Shown here in pieces: positions 1 to 11,987 of a stretch of DNA of 64,000 nt. The notes below the pieces were generated by a model, which did not search any database, was not told the origin of the DNA, and saw nothing but the letters and a program-made list of their open reading frames with translations. This DNA is from Eleusine coracana subsp. coracana. Its lineage: Eukaryota; Streptophyta; Magnoliopsida; Poales; Poaceae. Position 1 is the first letter of the stretch, and every line of letters starts with the position of its first letter. A program made the position numbers and the translations under genes. The DNA is taken from positions 28,216,300 to 28,280,299 of the forward strand of contig CM064431.1 of assembly GCA_032690845.1 (NCBI GenBank), written 5' to 3'.

Positions 1-583
1 TAAGCAAAACCCGAACCCTAATGGTGCGGCGGTGGCTGTATATAAAGACCCTAGGGTCGTGCAAGACCCTCTGGACGCGCCCCGAATTGGGCTCAACTAG
101 ATACAAGGCCCAAAGACAAAAAATAAGCGACGCAGCACCGACACAGATTCTGGACTCTCTCTTGTTTTGACGATTCCCGATGACTCCGGATGAATTTTGA
201 CATGAGGCCGGCTGCATTGGAAAGGTCTTCTCCTTATCTTTCCGTGCATATGTAGAACGTCCAAATCCGAGTCCGTATGTATCCTGGGCGACCGTTTTAG
301 TACAGACTGGTCCTGGGCCCCGAAACAGACTCGAAGTCGGTTTTGATTGGGGCCCTCCACGTTTCCAAATCCTTCTCCCATCATCTCCTGGTCCTCTCCA
401 TGGTTTCTAATCATAAAATAATCATTAGGTAGCAAACCATTCTCAAAAGTAACATATAGCGAAGAACGTAGGAACGAGCTCACCTCTAAATTTAGTTGTC
501 GTGCACGAGCTCTAGTCATTGGACCTTGCAAGTCCAGATTTGGAGGAGTGTTGTGTGTATCCATAGGAGTGATGTCCTCATCA
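1..583 (-). repeat. Element A 3' LTR, partial
   Basis: Matches 6838-7449 almost base for base; about 312 bp of the distal end lies beyond the window start. Its inner boundary is the TGATGAGGACATCA terminus at 583. A 29-bp deletion near position 348 removes sequence present in the other copies, between short GGGCC/CTCCAC-like repeats. Because pol is read into this LTR, the deletion shifts the frame of the protein tail. Confidence 0.9.
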
Positions 584-3500
584 TCCTCCCCCTCTTGAAG
601 TGGAGTCGTACTCGACTCAAGCTCATCCTCTTCTCCCAAGTATGGTTTCAAATCTGAAATGTTAAAAATAGGACTAACCCCGAACTCGGGAGGCAACTCA
701 AGTTTGTATGCATTATCATTAATCTTCTCTATTATTTTGAATGGACCATCAGCTCTAGGCATTAGTTTAGACTTTCTCAATTCTGAAAATCTATCCTTCC
801 TTAAGTGTAACCACACTAAATCTCCTACATCAAGCTTTACTTCCTTTCTTCCCTTACTACCAGCAATTTTATACTTTTCATTCATCTTTTCAATGCTAAG
901 TCTAGTGGTCTCATGTATTTGCAAAATAAATTCAGCACGCTCCTTAGCATCAATATGAACTCTCTCATTAATAGGTAGAGGAAGTATATCAAGTGGAGTA
1001 CGGGGATCAAAACCATACACTACCTTGAATGGACTTACCTTGGTAGTAGAATGTGTTGCCCGATTATAAGCAAACTCAACATGAGGTAAGCATTCTTCCC
1101 ATTGCTTCAAATTTTTCTTCAAAACAGCTCGCAACATAGTACCCAAAGTGCGGTTCACAACCTCAGTTTGTCCATCAGTTTGTGGATGACAAGTTGTAGA
1201 AAATAACAACTTTGTACCCAACTTATTCCAAAGCGTGCGCCAAAAATGACTCAAGAATTTTGCATCACGATCTGAAACAATAGTAGAAGGCATACCATGC
1301 AAACGTACAATTTCTTTGAAAAAAAGATCAGCAATATAACTAGCATCATCAGTTTTATGACATGATATAAAGTGTGCCATCTTGGAAAAACGATCCACGA
1401 CAACAAAAATGCTATCGCTCCCCCTCTTAGTCCTATGCAGTCCTAAAATAAAGTCCATAGAAATATCCGCCCAAGGAATAGAAGGAACAGGAAGTGGCAT
1501 GTATAAACCATGTGGATTCAATCGAGACTTAGCTTTTTGACATGTAGTGCAGCGAGCAACAAAACGCTCAACATCTTTCCTCATCCTTGGCCAAAAGAAG
1601 TGTGTGGCCAAAATATCCTCTGTCTTCTTAGCACCAAAATGACCCATCAATCCACCTCCATGCGCCTCCTGCAACAACAAAAGACGAACGGAACCAACTG
1701 GAATGCATAGGCGGTTAGCTCTAAACAAGAATCCATCATTCAACACAAATTTGTGCCAAGCACGACCTTCTTTACAGTGCAGCAATACATCTTTAAAATC
1801 GACATCAGCAACATATTGTTCTTTAATTGCCTCAAGTCCAAAAATTCTACAATCAAGTTGAGACAACAAAGTATATCGCCTCGATAAAGCATCAGCAATC
1901 ACATTATCCTTCCCTTTCTTATGTTTAATAATATAAGGAAAAGACTCAATAAACTCAACCCATTTAGCATGTCTACGGTTCAAATTGCCTTGAGAACGAA
2001 TATACTTAAGTGATTCATGATCAAAATGAATAACAAATTCTTTGGGCAACAAATAATGACGCCACGTTTCTAAAGAACGTACAAGTGCATATAGTTCCTT
2101 ATCATACGTGGAATAATTCAAAACAGGCCCAGTAATTTTCTCACTAAAGTATGCAACAGGTTTACCATCTTGCATCAGAACACCACCAATGCCTATACCA
2201 CTAGCATCACATTCAAGCTCAAAAGTCTTATCAAAATTGGGTAATTGCAGCAATGGTGCATGTGTAAGTTTGTCCTTCAAAGCATCAAAAGACTCATGAT
2301 GTACCTTACCAAAATGGAAGTCAACGCCCTTCTTTGTCAACTCATGCAATGGTGCAGCAATGGTGCTGAAATCTTTGACAAAGCGGCGGTAGAAACCTGC
2401 AAGACCAAGAAAACTCTTCACCTGTGTGATAGTTTTTGGTACAGGCCAGCTCTTTATGGCTTCAATCTTCGCCTCATCCACCTCAATTCCCTGTGGAGTC
2501 ACAACATAGCCAAGAAAAGAGACTCGATCCGTGCAAAAGGTGCACTTCTCAAGGTTACCAAATAAACGTGCAACTCGCAAAGCATCAAAAACAGCACGCA
2601 AATGAATCATATGATCATCCGTGGATTTGCTATAAATCAAGATATCATCAAAGTAAACAACCACAAATTTGCCAATAAAAGGTCTTAAAACCTCATTCAT
2701 CAAACGCATGAAAGTACTGGGTGCATTAGTTAACCCAAAAGGCATTACTAACCACTCATACAACCCGAATTTGGTTTTGAAAGCTGTTTTCCATTCATCT
2801 CCAAGTTTCATTCTAATTTGATGGTAGCCACTACGCAAATCAATTTTAGTGAAAATTATAGCACCACATAACTCATCAAGCATGTCGTCTAGCCTAGGAA
2901 TAGGATGACGATACCTAATAGTAATGTTATTAATGGCTCTACAATCTACACACATACGCCAAGAACCATCTTTCTTAGGAACCAAAAGTACAGGAACAGC
3001 ACAAGGACTAAGTGATTGACGAACATACCCACGATCCAAAAGGTCTTGGACTTGTCGTTGTATCTCCTTAGTCTCCTCAGGGTTGGTCCTATAAGCAGCA
3101 CGGTTTGGTAAAGTAGCACCAGGAATCAAATCAATTTGATGCTCAATCCCTCTCAAAGGTGGCAATCCCGGGGGTATCTCAACTGGGAAAACATCCTCAT
3201 ACTCCTGCAAAAGGTTAGTGACAGCAGGAGGCAAAGCACTACAAGCAATATCACCAAGCAAAAACAAGGCTTGTTTGCATATCAAAGCATAGCAAATATC
3301 ATCAGTAGAAATTTCAGCAAGCTCAGATTTTGTGGCAAGACATGAACGACCTTGTAATTTAATTGCAGCACCCTTAGAACATGAAGAATCATTAACATTA
3401 CTTGGTGTAGAAGCAGAATTAACAGGTTGCTGAATTTCAGGGCGTTTATTTTTCAAACTAGCAGCTCGTTCTAAATCAGCTTGTACAATTTCAGTAGGGG

Positions 3501-5039
3501 TCATTGGTAACAAAGTAATTTTAGTTCCTATATGCATAAAAGTGTACTTATTACTTTTACCATGGTGTACAGCATCATTATCAAATTCCCAAGGTCTACC
3601 CAATAAAAGTGAACAAGCTTGCATGGGTACAACATCACAATCAACAGAATCCACATAGGAACCAATGGAAAAAGGAACTCTGCAAGTTTGTGTTACCTTA
3701 GCTTTTCCAGAGTCATTTAACCACTGAATGTAGTATGGATGTGGATGTGGGCGTGTGGTCAAATCAAGCTTCTTAACCACATCAGAACTCACCAAATTGT
3801 TGCAGCTTCCTCCATCAATGATGACACGTGCCCGATGGTTCTTGATGACGAAGAAAATCTGGAACAAGTTATGTCGCTGCATCATCTCGGGCTGCTGGAC
3901 TTGTGTGCTAAGCACACGCTGCACAATAATATTCATATAGCCCGTGGTATCTCCGCCTCCAAGGACGAGGTCACCGCTGGTGGCAGCGACATCCTCCTCC
4001 TCATCCTCCACATCGGAGGCGCTCATGTAACCGCCATCATCTGTCGCCACATATGCCCGCCTACTTGGGCAATCTTTCTGCACATGGCCAAGACCATGGC
4101 AGCGGTGGCACTGAATCCCTGTAGTGCGTCCCGTCGAAGCAACAGAGGAGGCACTACTAGCCGGTACCTGCACAGAATTTTTACCTGAGCGCGTAGAAGG
4201 GGTAGGGGCTGATCTTGGTGCTGCAGAAACAACACTAGCTGGTGGGGGCGGCCGGAAAGATGGCTTGGGCAGCCCCGAAGTCCCCGTCGGCCGTGGTGGG
4301 TAGAAATTCCTGGACTTGCTGTACTCCTCAAAAGCCTGGAAAAGTCCCTGTGATTCTTTCTCTGCAAGCATAGCATACTGGAAACACTGGTTGAGGGTAT
4401 AAAATTCTTTATAATCAAGGATGTCCTGAATTTCTTTTCTCAAACCAGAATAAAAGCGGCAAATCTGATCCTCTACTTTTTCAACCACAGCACAACGAAT
4501 CAAACCCTTCTGAAGCTCACTAAAATACTCCTGAACAGTTTTATCTCCTTGATCTAAACGCTGCAGTTTATTACGAATTTCTCTATAAAAAGAAGGAGGA
4601 ACAAAACGATCACGCATTTCTACCTTAAGTTCTTCCCAAGTAGTAGGCAAATCGGTTTCAGCAGCTAGACCACTCCACCAAATAATAGCAAAGTCCTTAA
4701 ACTCACTAGTGGCTTGTCTAACTCTATGTTGTTCAGGAACAAGGTGGGCATTAAATTTTTGTTCTACCGTCATTTCCCAATCAAGGTAAGCATCACCATC
4801 GTATTGACCCGAAAACGAAGGAATTGAAAACTTAATTTTAGCATACGGATCATCTGGAGCATAGTTACCTTGTGTGCGACGGGTGTGGTTGTGGAAACCA
4901 CCCATACCTTGAGGGTTACATTGCAAACGGCGTCGTAACCTTGCGGTCCTTGTAGCTGACCTATCGACGGTGCCATCAGCCTTATACACCGTTGCTTCAT
5001 CATGATCGCCTTCAACGTCGTTGTTGGTGTTGTTGTTGG

Positions 5040-5073
<34 letters not shown>

Positions 5074-5319
5074 GGTCTTGTGAGCGGTCTCCAATTCGAC
5101 AACCTGATCGGTTAACTTAGAGACTCTCTTATCCAACCGCTCAATGCTTTCTCCCAAGTGAAGCTTGGTGACGGCGTCGGTGACGGCCCTGGTGATCGTT
5201 TCTGCCAAATCACTCTGAACCGTCTGCAAAGCCTTCTGTAACTGATTTTGGCTCACGCACTCATCCAATTTTGAGGGTGAAGCACCCTCCCCGTCGCTTC
5301 CTGACATCAGAAACACCAA
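97..5319 (-). CDS. gag-pol: Gag-Pol polyprotein of element A (CRM-type Ty3/gypsy)
   Basis: A single uninterrupted 1740-codon frame. Gag runs to about residue 400, with an Asn tract (83-100) encoded by a CAA/AAC repeat and a CCHC zinc knuckle at C404, C407, H412, C417. Protease follows with the active-site variant D502-G-G-S. Reverse transcriptase spans about 725-945 with YFDD at 889-892. RNase H has D1038, E1075, D1100 and D1143. Integrase has an HHCC finger (H1220, H1227, C1257, C1260) and a core D1289, D1350, E1386 with 35 residues between the last two. A GPF-type module lies near 1499-1560. From residue about 1579 the protein is encoded by the 3' LTR; after about residue 1650 the frame is altered by the LTR deletion. 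Met5 (codon at 5307) is an equally good start, since Met1 is not matched in sister copy D. All visible catalytic residues are present, so the protein could be functional. Confidence 0.9.
584..597 (-). other. Polypurine tract of element A
   Basis: On the minus strand this reads CAAGAGGGGGAGGA immediately before the LTR start, the expected place for the plus-strand primer. The same tract lies before the 3' LTR of element D at 63974-63987. Confidence 0.8.
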
Positions 5320-6510
5320 AACAGGAAATAAAAAAGTGAAGGTTATCCCTACAAAACTACTAAGCAGTGGTGCCTCTCAACACAGCAAAAGTAAGCTTCT
5401 TGCAAAGCTCTTACAAAGTTCTGAAAACAACAAAGCGAAGGATACCAGGGAGAAGTGTTCCATGATTGCAAGGGTTACCAAATAACCTATGTGCTGTCCA
5501 GAAGAAGTATGTAGAGCTAGGAAGGCCAAATATGTATATATGAGTGGCACACAAATCAAAAACAGATAGTAAAGCTGAATAAGTGCCCAAGTAACTTGTC
5601 CCTAGTTGCTAATCTAACTATGTCCTAAAACAGTAGTGATAGCAAAGAAGAAACAAGGAGACCAAGGGACACAGCCGATAACAGGGGGCTTAGTGTAAAA
5701 CAGCCAAACTCAGAAATTTCAGGGGGCTAGATGGAGCACTAGTAGGAATCCCAAATTTCTTTTTTTTTATTTTATTTTTTTGATATTTTTTTCCAACTGA
5801 CTAGCAAACAGGGAGAAACCACAAAAAATTTCAGCTCAAACCGAGCTAGGACGTGGCCTACAGAAAATATTGAAGTTTCAGAAAACGTCGGGTTTCAACT
5901 TGAATGAATTTTTTCTTTATCTTCCCGATTTTTTTTGAATTTTTTGACGAGGGCACACAGGGCATAGCCGAGTGTGGGTATACTCAACTTTTTGTCTAGA
6001 ATCTCCTGTAAAAATTTCAGCCAAAATGGACAACCGAGCGAAAAGTTATGGCTGTTTTACCGAAGGGGTGTCGGAATCGGTTTTGAAGAACCCGGTGGTT
6101 TCAGTGAAATCCGAGTCGGGCTTGGGGTCGGGTAGGCGAGGTGGATGCAGAGGAAAGTGGGATTTATGAAAATTGGTCTGAGATGGTGAGGGTAGGTTTA
6201 GGGTGGGACTAAGGTGGGCGTGTTGATTAATCAACCCTAGCACACAAAGCCGACAAAACCGAAGATGGTGAGGGGGATGGCGGCTAGGGTTGCAAGGGAA
6301 ACACTACTGACGACAAAAACACAAACTGAACCAGCGACTAAACAAGAACTAGGGCACAAACTCAACACTACGGACTCTGAAATTGAAATATGCAAAGGCT
6401 AAACACGTGGTTATGGGCGGGGAAAAATTTTTTTTGGTATTTTCAGTGGACGATAGGAAGAACACGAAAACAAAACAAAAGGGTAGTATGAACCTGACGG
6501 TGCACCTGAA
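5320..6510 (-). other. Element A untranslated leader
   Basis: About 1.2 kb between the primer-binding site and the gag start, matching the leader of D (58039-59257) and partly those of F and H. It contains A/T-rich runs and no convincing reading frame. Packaging and dimerisation signals are expected in such leaders but none can be identified from the sequence alone. Confidence 0.7.
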
Positions 6511-6523
6511 GCTCTGATTACCA
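6511..6523 (-). other. Primer-binding site of element A, initiator-Met type with an extra A
   Basis: The minus strand reads TGGTAATCAGAGC two bases after the LTR end. The usual plant initiator-tRNA-Met site is TGGTATCAGAGC; here there is one additional A. The same variant is in D, F, H and E2. Confidence 0.75.
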
Positions 6524-6525
6524 CT

Positions 6526-7449
6526 TGATGTGGACAAGGGTTCCCGATCTTCCGAAAGGTTCTTGGTAAGTTGATTTGGTCGGAGGCGACACACAAATCG
6601 ATCCGGCTTCAGAACAGCACGTTCTAAACCCCGCAATCGCAGCACGACGTCTCCTCTGGTTATCAACCGTCCAAAAGACGATTGACCTCGCCGAGAAGGC
6701 TAATCCCTGCCTGCGAATCAAGAACACAAGCAAGAACAACGAAGAATGCAACACAATTGCAGATGTATGATTAAACTCTCGAAGTTGGGGTCTCACAAAC
6801 CGATGAACGGCGAAACTGTTTATGAACAGAATTGATCTAAGCAAAACCCGAACCCTAATGGTGCGGTGGTGGCTGTATATAAAGACCCTAGGGTCGTGCA
6901 AGACCCTCTGGACGCGCCCCGAATTGGGCACAACTAGATACAACGCCCAATGGCCAAAAATAGGCGATGCAGCACCGACACAGATTCTAGACTCTTTCTT
7001 GTTTCATCGATTTCCGATGACTCCGGATGAATTTTGATATGAGGCCGGTGGCATTGGAAAGGTCTTCTCCTTATCTTTCCGTGCATATGTAGAACGTCCA
7101 AATCCGAGTCCGTATGTGTCCTGGGCGACCGTTTTAGTACAGACTGGTCCTGGGCCCCAAAACAGACTCGAAGTCGGTTTTGATTGGGCCTCCACTTTGG
7201 CTTCCAAGCCCTTGCTGGCCCTCCACGTTTCCAAATCCTTCTCCCATCATCTCCTGGTCCTCTCCATTGTTTCTAATCATAAAATAATCATTAGGTAGCA
7301 AACCATTCTCAAAAGTAACATATAGCGAAGAACGTAGGAACGAGCTCACCTCTAAATTTAGTTGTCGTGCACGAGCTCTAGTCATTGGACCTTGCAAGTC
7401 CAGATTTGGAGGAGTGTTGTGTGTATCCATAGGAGTGATGTCCTCATCA
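6526..7449 (-). repeat. Element A 5' LTR (924 bp)
   Basis: Bounded by TGATGTGGAC at 6526 and GTCCTCATCA at 7449 on the plus strand. The same 922-924 bp unit recurs at 20172-21093, 33351-34273, 36574-37496 and 57100-58023. It holds a 98-codon ATG frame (7137-7430, minus) equal to the end of pol, and a TATA-like box near 6874. Confidence 0.93.
6871..6884 (-). promoter_or_regulatory. TATA-like promoter element in the element A LTR
   Basis: The minus strand reads CTTTATATACAGCC about 350 bp before the LTR end. The same box occurs in the other A-family LTRs, for example near 57666 in D. Position and sequence suit the RNA polymerase II start that would define the R region. Function is inferred. 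Confidence 0.5.
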
Positions 7450-8114
7450 ATAATGTTCTAGCGTAAGACCAAAAATCTTTAGACCGTGTGGAAATATGAG
7501 AAATCAGTCGAAAAAAAATCCAAAACCAGAATCTATCAAGGTTAAGGAGTAGCGGGACATTATTACTAGCCCCCTGGCTCGATTGTTTAATGTTACAAAT
7601 TAAGGAATCGAGACAAATAAGAATGAAATCAAAAACATCTTCCATCAAAAAGACTTGGAATCTCATTCAATAATAGTGTATAAAAATACAATAAGAAGAC
7701 TAAGTATAGAAATGATGTAGCTGATTGATGTTCCATGAATTTGGTACGTCGTTGCCATCTTCATACATCACTCAATAAGCCCCTAGCAGTGTAACCTCTT
7801 TGACCACATAAGGTCCTTCCCATTTAGGGGATAGCTTGTGCTGATTCCTGGTTAATTGCGCTCATCGCAGCACTAAATCCCCAACATGAAACTGGCGACT
7901 GTGAACATTTTTGTCATAATAACGTTGCAAGCCTTGCTGGTATACTGCCGACCGAAACAGAGAGTGATCACGCAACTCTTCTGCTGCAATCAACTCAATC
8001 ACTCGGTTGTCTTTAGAAAACTTCTCGTCATTTCACTTGACTCACGCTGATACAAGGCTTGCCTCGGTCGGTAGCATAGCCTCAGAACCTTAGACCAACG
8101 AGAAAGGTGACTAG
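7450..8114 (-). other. 3' end of element B: integrase tail and 3' untranslated region
   Basis: No intact frame. The part near 7800-8114 continues the integrase reading in fragments. The part near 7450-7790 is A/T-rich apart from a purine-rich stretch on the minus strand around 7570-7580 (CCAGGGGGCTAG), which could be a polypurine tract. No start of the B LTR (TGTGGAATAC on the minus strand) follows it before element A begins. Confidence 0.45.
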
Positions 8115-8796
8115 CCAGTAGCCCGACTGACATTATTGCGCCACCCCTAGAGAACCGAAGGCAGCTCTTGAACCCACCAACCGGCATACGGTTTGAGCCT
8201 GTCAAATATTCGAGGCTTCAGTCCCTGAAGAATATACCATTGGCCCATTCAACCTGCCCATTGCTTTGAGGATGAGCCACTGTTGCAAAGTGAATTTTTC
8301 TTCCCATCTCATTGGCAAAGTCACGGAACTCCTTAGATGTAAACTGAGTACCATTACCAGTGATGATATCATGAGGAACCCCAAACCGAGTGAAGATGTA
8401 TTTGACAAATTCGACCGCCTTCTTTGAAGTTATCTTGCCGACCGACATCGCTTCAATCCACTTGGTGAATTTGTTAATAGCAACAAACAAATGAGTAAAC
8501 ATGTCTGACGCTTTGTTGAAAGGACCGCCAATATCAAGCCCCTAGATTGCAAAAGGCCAAGTCATAGGTATCATCTGAAGTTGCTACGAAGGCATGTGAG
8601 TCCGTTGAGCAAAGAATTGACAGCCTTCACACTTCCGAACGACCTGGTGTGCATCTTCGACCGCCGTGGGCCAATAAAACCCTTGCCGGAAGGCTTTGCC
8701 GACCAAAGTCTTAGAAGCCGCATGGTTGCCACATATGCCTGAATGGATTTCTTCCATCAATTCTTTGCCTTCTGGAATCGAGATGCATCGCATCAA
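8115..8796 (-). pseudogene. Integrase of element B (broken)
   Basis: The N-terminal finger is readable at 8796-8584 with HSGICGNH and CEGC (HHCC pattern), followed by the core at 8502-8218. The core motif normally read TDNGTQF is TGNGTQF here: the second catalytic Asp is Gly (codon 8356-8358). The Glu in NGQVE is kept, but the next Arg is Trp. Stops separate the blocks. This would be the strand-transfer enzyme of a Tat-type element; it cannot be active as it stands. The equivalent in G (41124-41411) keeps both residues. Confidence 0.75.
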
Positions 8797-8847
8797 GATA
8801 TTTGAACCCCCTCATCGATAGAGTAGGTCATCCACCATCAAATATCC

Positions 8848-9309
8848 TCAACACTTTGCCTTCAATCTTTGTTGCTCATTATGATCCGGAGGCAGTGTTC
8901 CCTTAGTCAAAAATTGGATAATCGGGTCGCGCCAGTCGATCTGTATGTTGGTATCATAAACCATCTCAACAATATCGGTCGTTAGAATGTCAGACCGAGA
9001 AGAAATAGTGGGAGAATCAAGGGTGTGTAACAAAACACCGGGTGGGACAATCGCTCGAGACGATACCATCTTGGCTAGTTCATCAGCCGCTTGATTGTTG
9101 TTCCGAAGAATATGCGTGAACTTCAGTCCATCAAATTTATCTTCGAGCTTCCTTACTTCTTGGCAATAGGCAGCCATATTGCTATCCACATAGTTCCAAT
9201 CCTTAGTGACATGGTTGATGACCAGAGCCGAATCACCAAAGATGTCGAGACGCTGAACGCCGAGTAGAAGAGCCTCATATTCTACAACATTGTTAGACGC
9301 GCGAAACAT
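8848..9309 (-). pseudogene. Second (archaeal-type) RNase H of element B
   Basis: A 153-codon open stretch with NNVVEYEALLLG, FGDSALVI and NNQAADELAKM, the motif order of the extra RNase H found in Tat-group Ty3/gypsy elements between the first RNase H and integrase. The beginning of the domain, upstream near 9310-9430, is cut off by a stop codon. The longer equivalent in element G (42374 downward) begins with FDGSLQLPGAGA-like sequence, giving the missing N-terminal part. Confidence 0.7.
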
Positions 9310-9693
9310 AATCTAGAGGACATACCAGAGCTTTTCTCCTTGTGGTGAGGTGAGCACAATCCCTGCACTCGCTCCAGGTAACTGGAGGAATCCGTCAAAG
9401 TACATTTTCTAATACTCAATATCTTGCGGTGCAGGCGACATCTAAATCTCTGTCCACTCGGAAATGAAGTCAGCTAACGCTTGTCCTTTGATCGTCGAGC
9501 GGGGTACAAACGTAATGGTGAATTGACCGAGCTCGACTGCCCATTTGGCAATCTTTCCTTATGCTTCTTGGTTCTGGAGGACTTCTCCGAGTGCAAAAGT
9601 TGTTTGAACTTCAATGAGATGAGCCTGAAAATAGTGCTTCAACTTCCTCAAAGTGATCAAGAGCGCATATAGCAGCTTCAAGATCTGGTGGTA

Positions 9694-10655
9694 TCATGTT
9701 TTAGAGGCACTAAGGACCTCACTGACAAAATACACTGGGTGCTGTACTTTTTGTACATGACCCTCTTCTTCTCGGTCGACCACTAAAACAGTACTCACAA
9801 CTTGAGTTGTAGCCGATATGTAGAGCTGAAGCTTTTCTTCTTGCTCGGGAGGCACTAGCATTGGGATATTGCTGAGGTGAACATTCAACTCATCCAATGT
9901 CGAGAGATAAAGCGACTTAAATATGCGATGCATCCAGTCAACTTCTGAACATCCCTTTGGGAATTAGGTGGCCCTGTATCAAGGATTTCTTTGATTTTTT
10001 CCGGGTTAGCCTTTATACCTTGTTTCAAAATGATGTAACAGAGTAGCTTTCCCGAAGGAACCCCAAAAACACACTTTTTAGGGTTCAACTTCATCGAGTA
10101 TCGTCTCAAGTTGTCAAACGTCTCTGTCAGGTCAGAGAGAAGTTCTTCAACATTTTGAGTCTTTACCACGATGTCATCAACATACGCTTCTACGTTCTGA
10201 CCGATCTAAGTTTCGAGGCAGCGTTGAATACCACATTGGTAAGTCGCATCATCATTTTTCAGACCGAATGACATAGTAGTATAGCTGTAGGCGCCAAAGG
10301 GAGTTATAAAGGAAGTCTTGATCTGATCTTTGACTTTTAGTGGGATCTGGTGATAACCTGAATAGGCCAGAAAGCTAAAGCTCACTCCCGGCTGTTGAGT
10401 CTATGATCTGATCAATACGTGGCAGAGCGAAGGGCCTTTAGGACAAACCTTGTTCAAATCGATATAATTGACACACACCCGCCACAATTTTTTCTTCTTA
10501 GGTACAAGGACTGGATTTGCCAGCCAATCAGGATGGTACACTTCCCTTATAAACTTAGCATCTAATAATCTAGCTATCTCCTTCTTCATGGCGTCCTTGC
10601 GGTCTTGTGCAAACCTTCTAAGCCTTTGCTTGACAGGGGTGGCCCCAGGACGCAC
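9694..10655 (-). pseudogene. Reverse transcriptase and RNase H of element B (frameshifted)
   Basis: Three fragments in different frames. 10655-10401 carries the RT N-terminus (KQRLRRFAQDRKDAMKKEIA, LVPKKKK, DLNKVCPK). Around 10190-10172 the minus strand encodes YVDD. 10169-9885 gives the thumb region (KKCVFGVPSGKLL), and 9933-9694 the start of RNase H. Stops and a shift near 10400 break it. The homologous RT in element G is open over 252 codons, which confirms the assignment. Confidence 0.75.
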
Positions 10656-11141
10656 CCTTAGCTCGTGCTCAATCGTTTCTCGATGAACTCCTGGTATATC
10701 AGAGGGTTTCCATGAAAAGATGTCTCTATTTTCCTGGAGGAAAAGAGTGAGCGCGAGTTCCTATTTCTCGTCGAGGTCGTCCCCTCCATAAGTGACCTTA
10801 GCAAGGTCCTCTGGGTCGAGCGAAACTTCTTTGGTGGGTACTTCGTCAGTCTAGATCTTGTCCTTGGTGGGCTTCTTCATGGAGACCTCCGCATCGGTCT
10901 GCTCCTGACTGCCAACTGCCTTCTGGATCTTGAGCCGGTCAGACAGCATCAAATGTTGGTCAGCCATCTCACAACTCTACACATCGCAATCGAAAGAATT
11001 CCAAAGGTCAGAGTGGAGGGAGATGATTCCTTTAGGGCCTGGCATCTTTAGAGTGAGATACAGGTAGTGTGGAACCACCATGAATTTCGCCATTGCCAGT
11101 CTGCATAGGATAGCGTGGTAAGCAGACTCATAGTCGGCTAC

Positions 11142-11987
11142 CTAGAAGATAACACACTCAGTCCTGAAGTTTTCACGGGTTCCAAAGGTGACAGGCAGAG
11201 TGATTTGTCCAATAGGAACAGAAGTCTTTCCTGGCACAATCCCAGTGAAGGGAGAGGAACTCGGCTGCAAGTCGCTGATCGACAAGCCTAATTCTGTGAG
11301 GGTCTTAGTGAAGATCAAATCCAAACTGCTTCCTCTATCAATGAGTATTTTGTTGAACTTGACCCCCTTCATCATCACTGCAAGTACTAACGGGTAGCGA
11401 CCAGGCTTGGGCATGTGCCTCAGGTGATCTGACCGATTGAAAGTAATCGGGACTTCATACCACCTCATGTACTCAGGCACTACAGGTTCTACGGAATTGA
11501 TCTCACGTAGTTCTAGTTTTTGTTTGCGCTTGGACATGTAGGCGTCTGGGCCTCCAAAGATGAAGTTGACTTCCTTCCATGGTTCCTGGAACTCTCCATC
11601 CTCGTACTTGTTGTCACCGTCATTGGCTTTGTCCTTACTGTTGCGTCTTGGCGGATCTTTGGCCACCTTCAGCGCGGCAGTTGCAAATCCCTTCAAGTGG
11701 TAATAGTCCTTTGCATTATGGTTTTCCTTTGGATGCCATAGGCATGGTCCACTCAACAAGTCGTCCATGGTCTGCTGGTTCGTCCGAGGATTTTTCCTCG
11801 TTCGGTCTACTGCCGTGACCATGTTCTCAGACTTTTGCTTCTTGTCCTTCTTGGAGGACTCCGGCTTGTCGGGGCGCTTCTCCGTGCCTTTGCCTTGGAT
11901 GTCATACAAGGCCGATTCTCCAGATGCGAACTTATCAGCGACATTAAAGCACTCCCGAGCAGTCAGCCTAAGGTCGTGATTCCTCAA
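11142..11987 (-). pseudogene. Gag C-terminus and protease of element B
   Basis: A 281-codon open stretch. The first part is basic (KKDKKQK) with a degenerate zinc-knuckle-like segment (CLWHPKENHNAKDYYHL, where a Tyr sits at an expected Cys). The second half is the retropepsin with LIDRGSSLDLIF; the active site of this group is normally DGG, so one Gly has become Arg, a G-to-A change. It is the best preserved reading frame of B, yet the protease is probably inactive. Confidence 0.7.

Larger units (their letters stand above)
1..7449 (-). mobile_element. Element A: CRM-type Ty3/gypsy retrotransposon, nearly complete
   Basis: Read on the minus strand the order is 5' LTR (6526-7449), primer-binding site, about 1.2 kb leader, one gag-pol frame, polypurine tract, 3' LTR (1-583, cut by the window edge). 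The LTR begins TGATGAGGACATCA and ends CACATCA, with TG...CA ends. Domain order PR-RT-RNaseH-INT is that of Ty3/gypsy. The gag core, the absence of an obvious canonical chromodomain, and a pol frame that continues into the 3' LTR fit the CRM clade of chromoviruses as I know it; that lineage call is inference. The right flank 7450-7454 (ATAAT) should be half of the target duplication; the other half is outside the window. It sits in the 3' end of element B. The two LTRs differ at roughly 3% of shared positions by eye, plus a 29-bp deletion, so the insertion is not very recent. Confidence 0.85.

Noticed and set aside
659..958. Plus-strand frames opposite the element A pol gene, with matching ones in D and F
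   Set aside because: They are antisense shadows of conserved pol codons and recur only because pol is conserved.
6511..6523. tRNA-like sequence near the LTRs
   Set aside because: Only the 12-13 bases complementary to a tRNA 3' end are present: a primer site, not a tRNA gene.
7450..7800. Possible LTR of element B at its left end
   Set aside because: No TGTGGAATAC start and no match to 13558-13948 was found.
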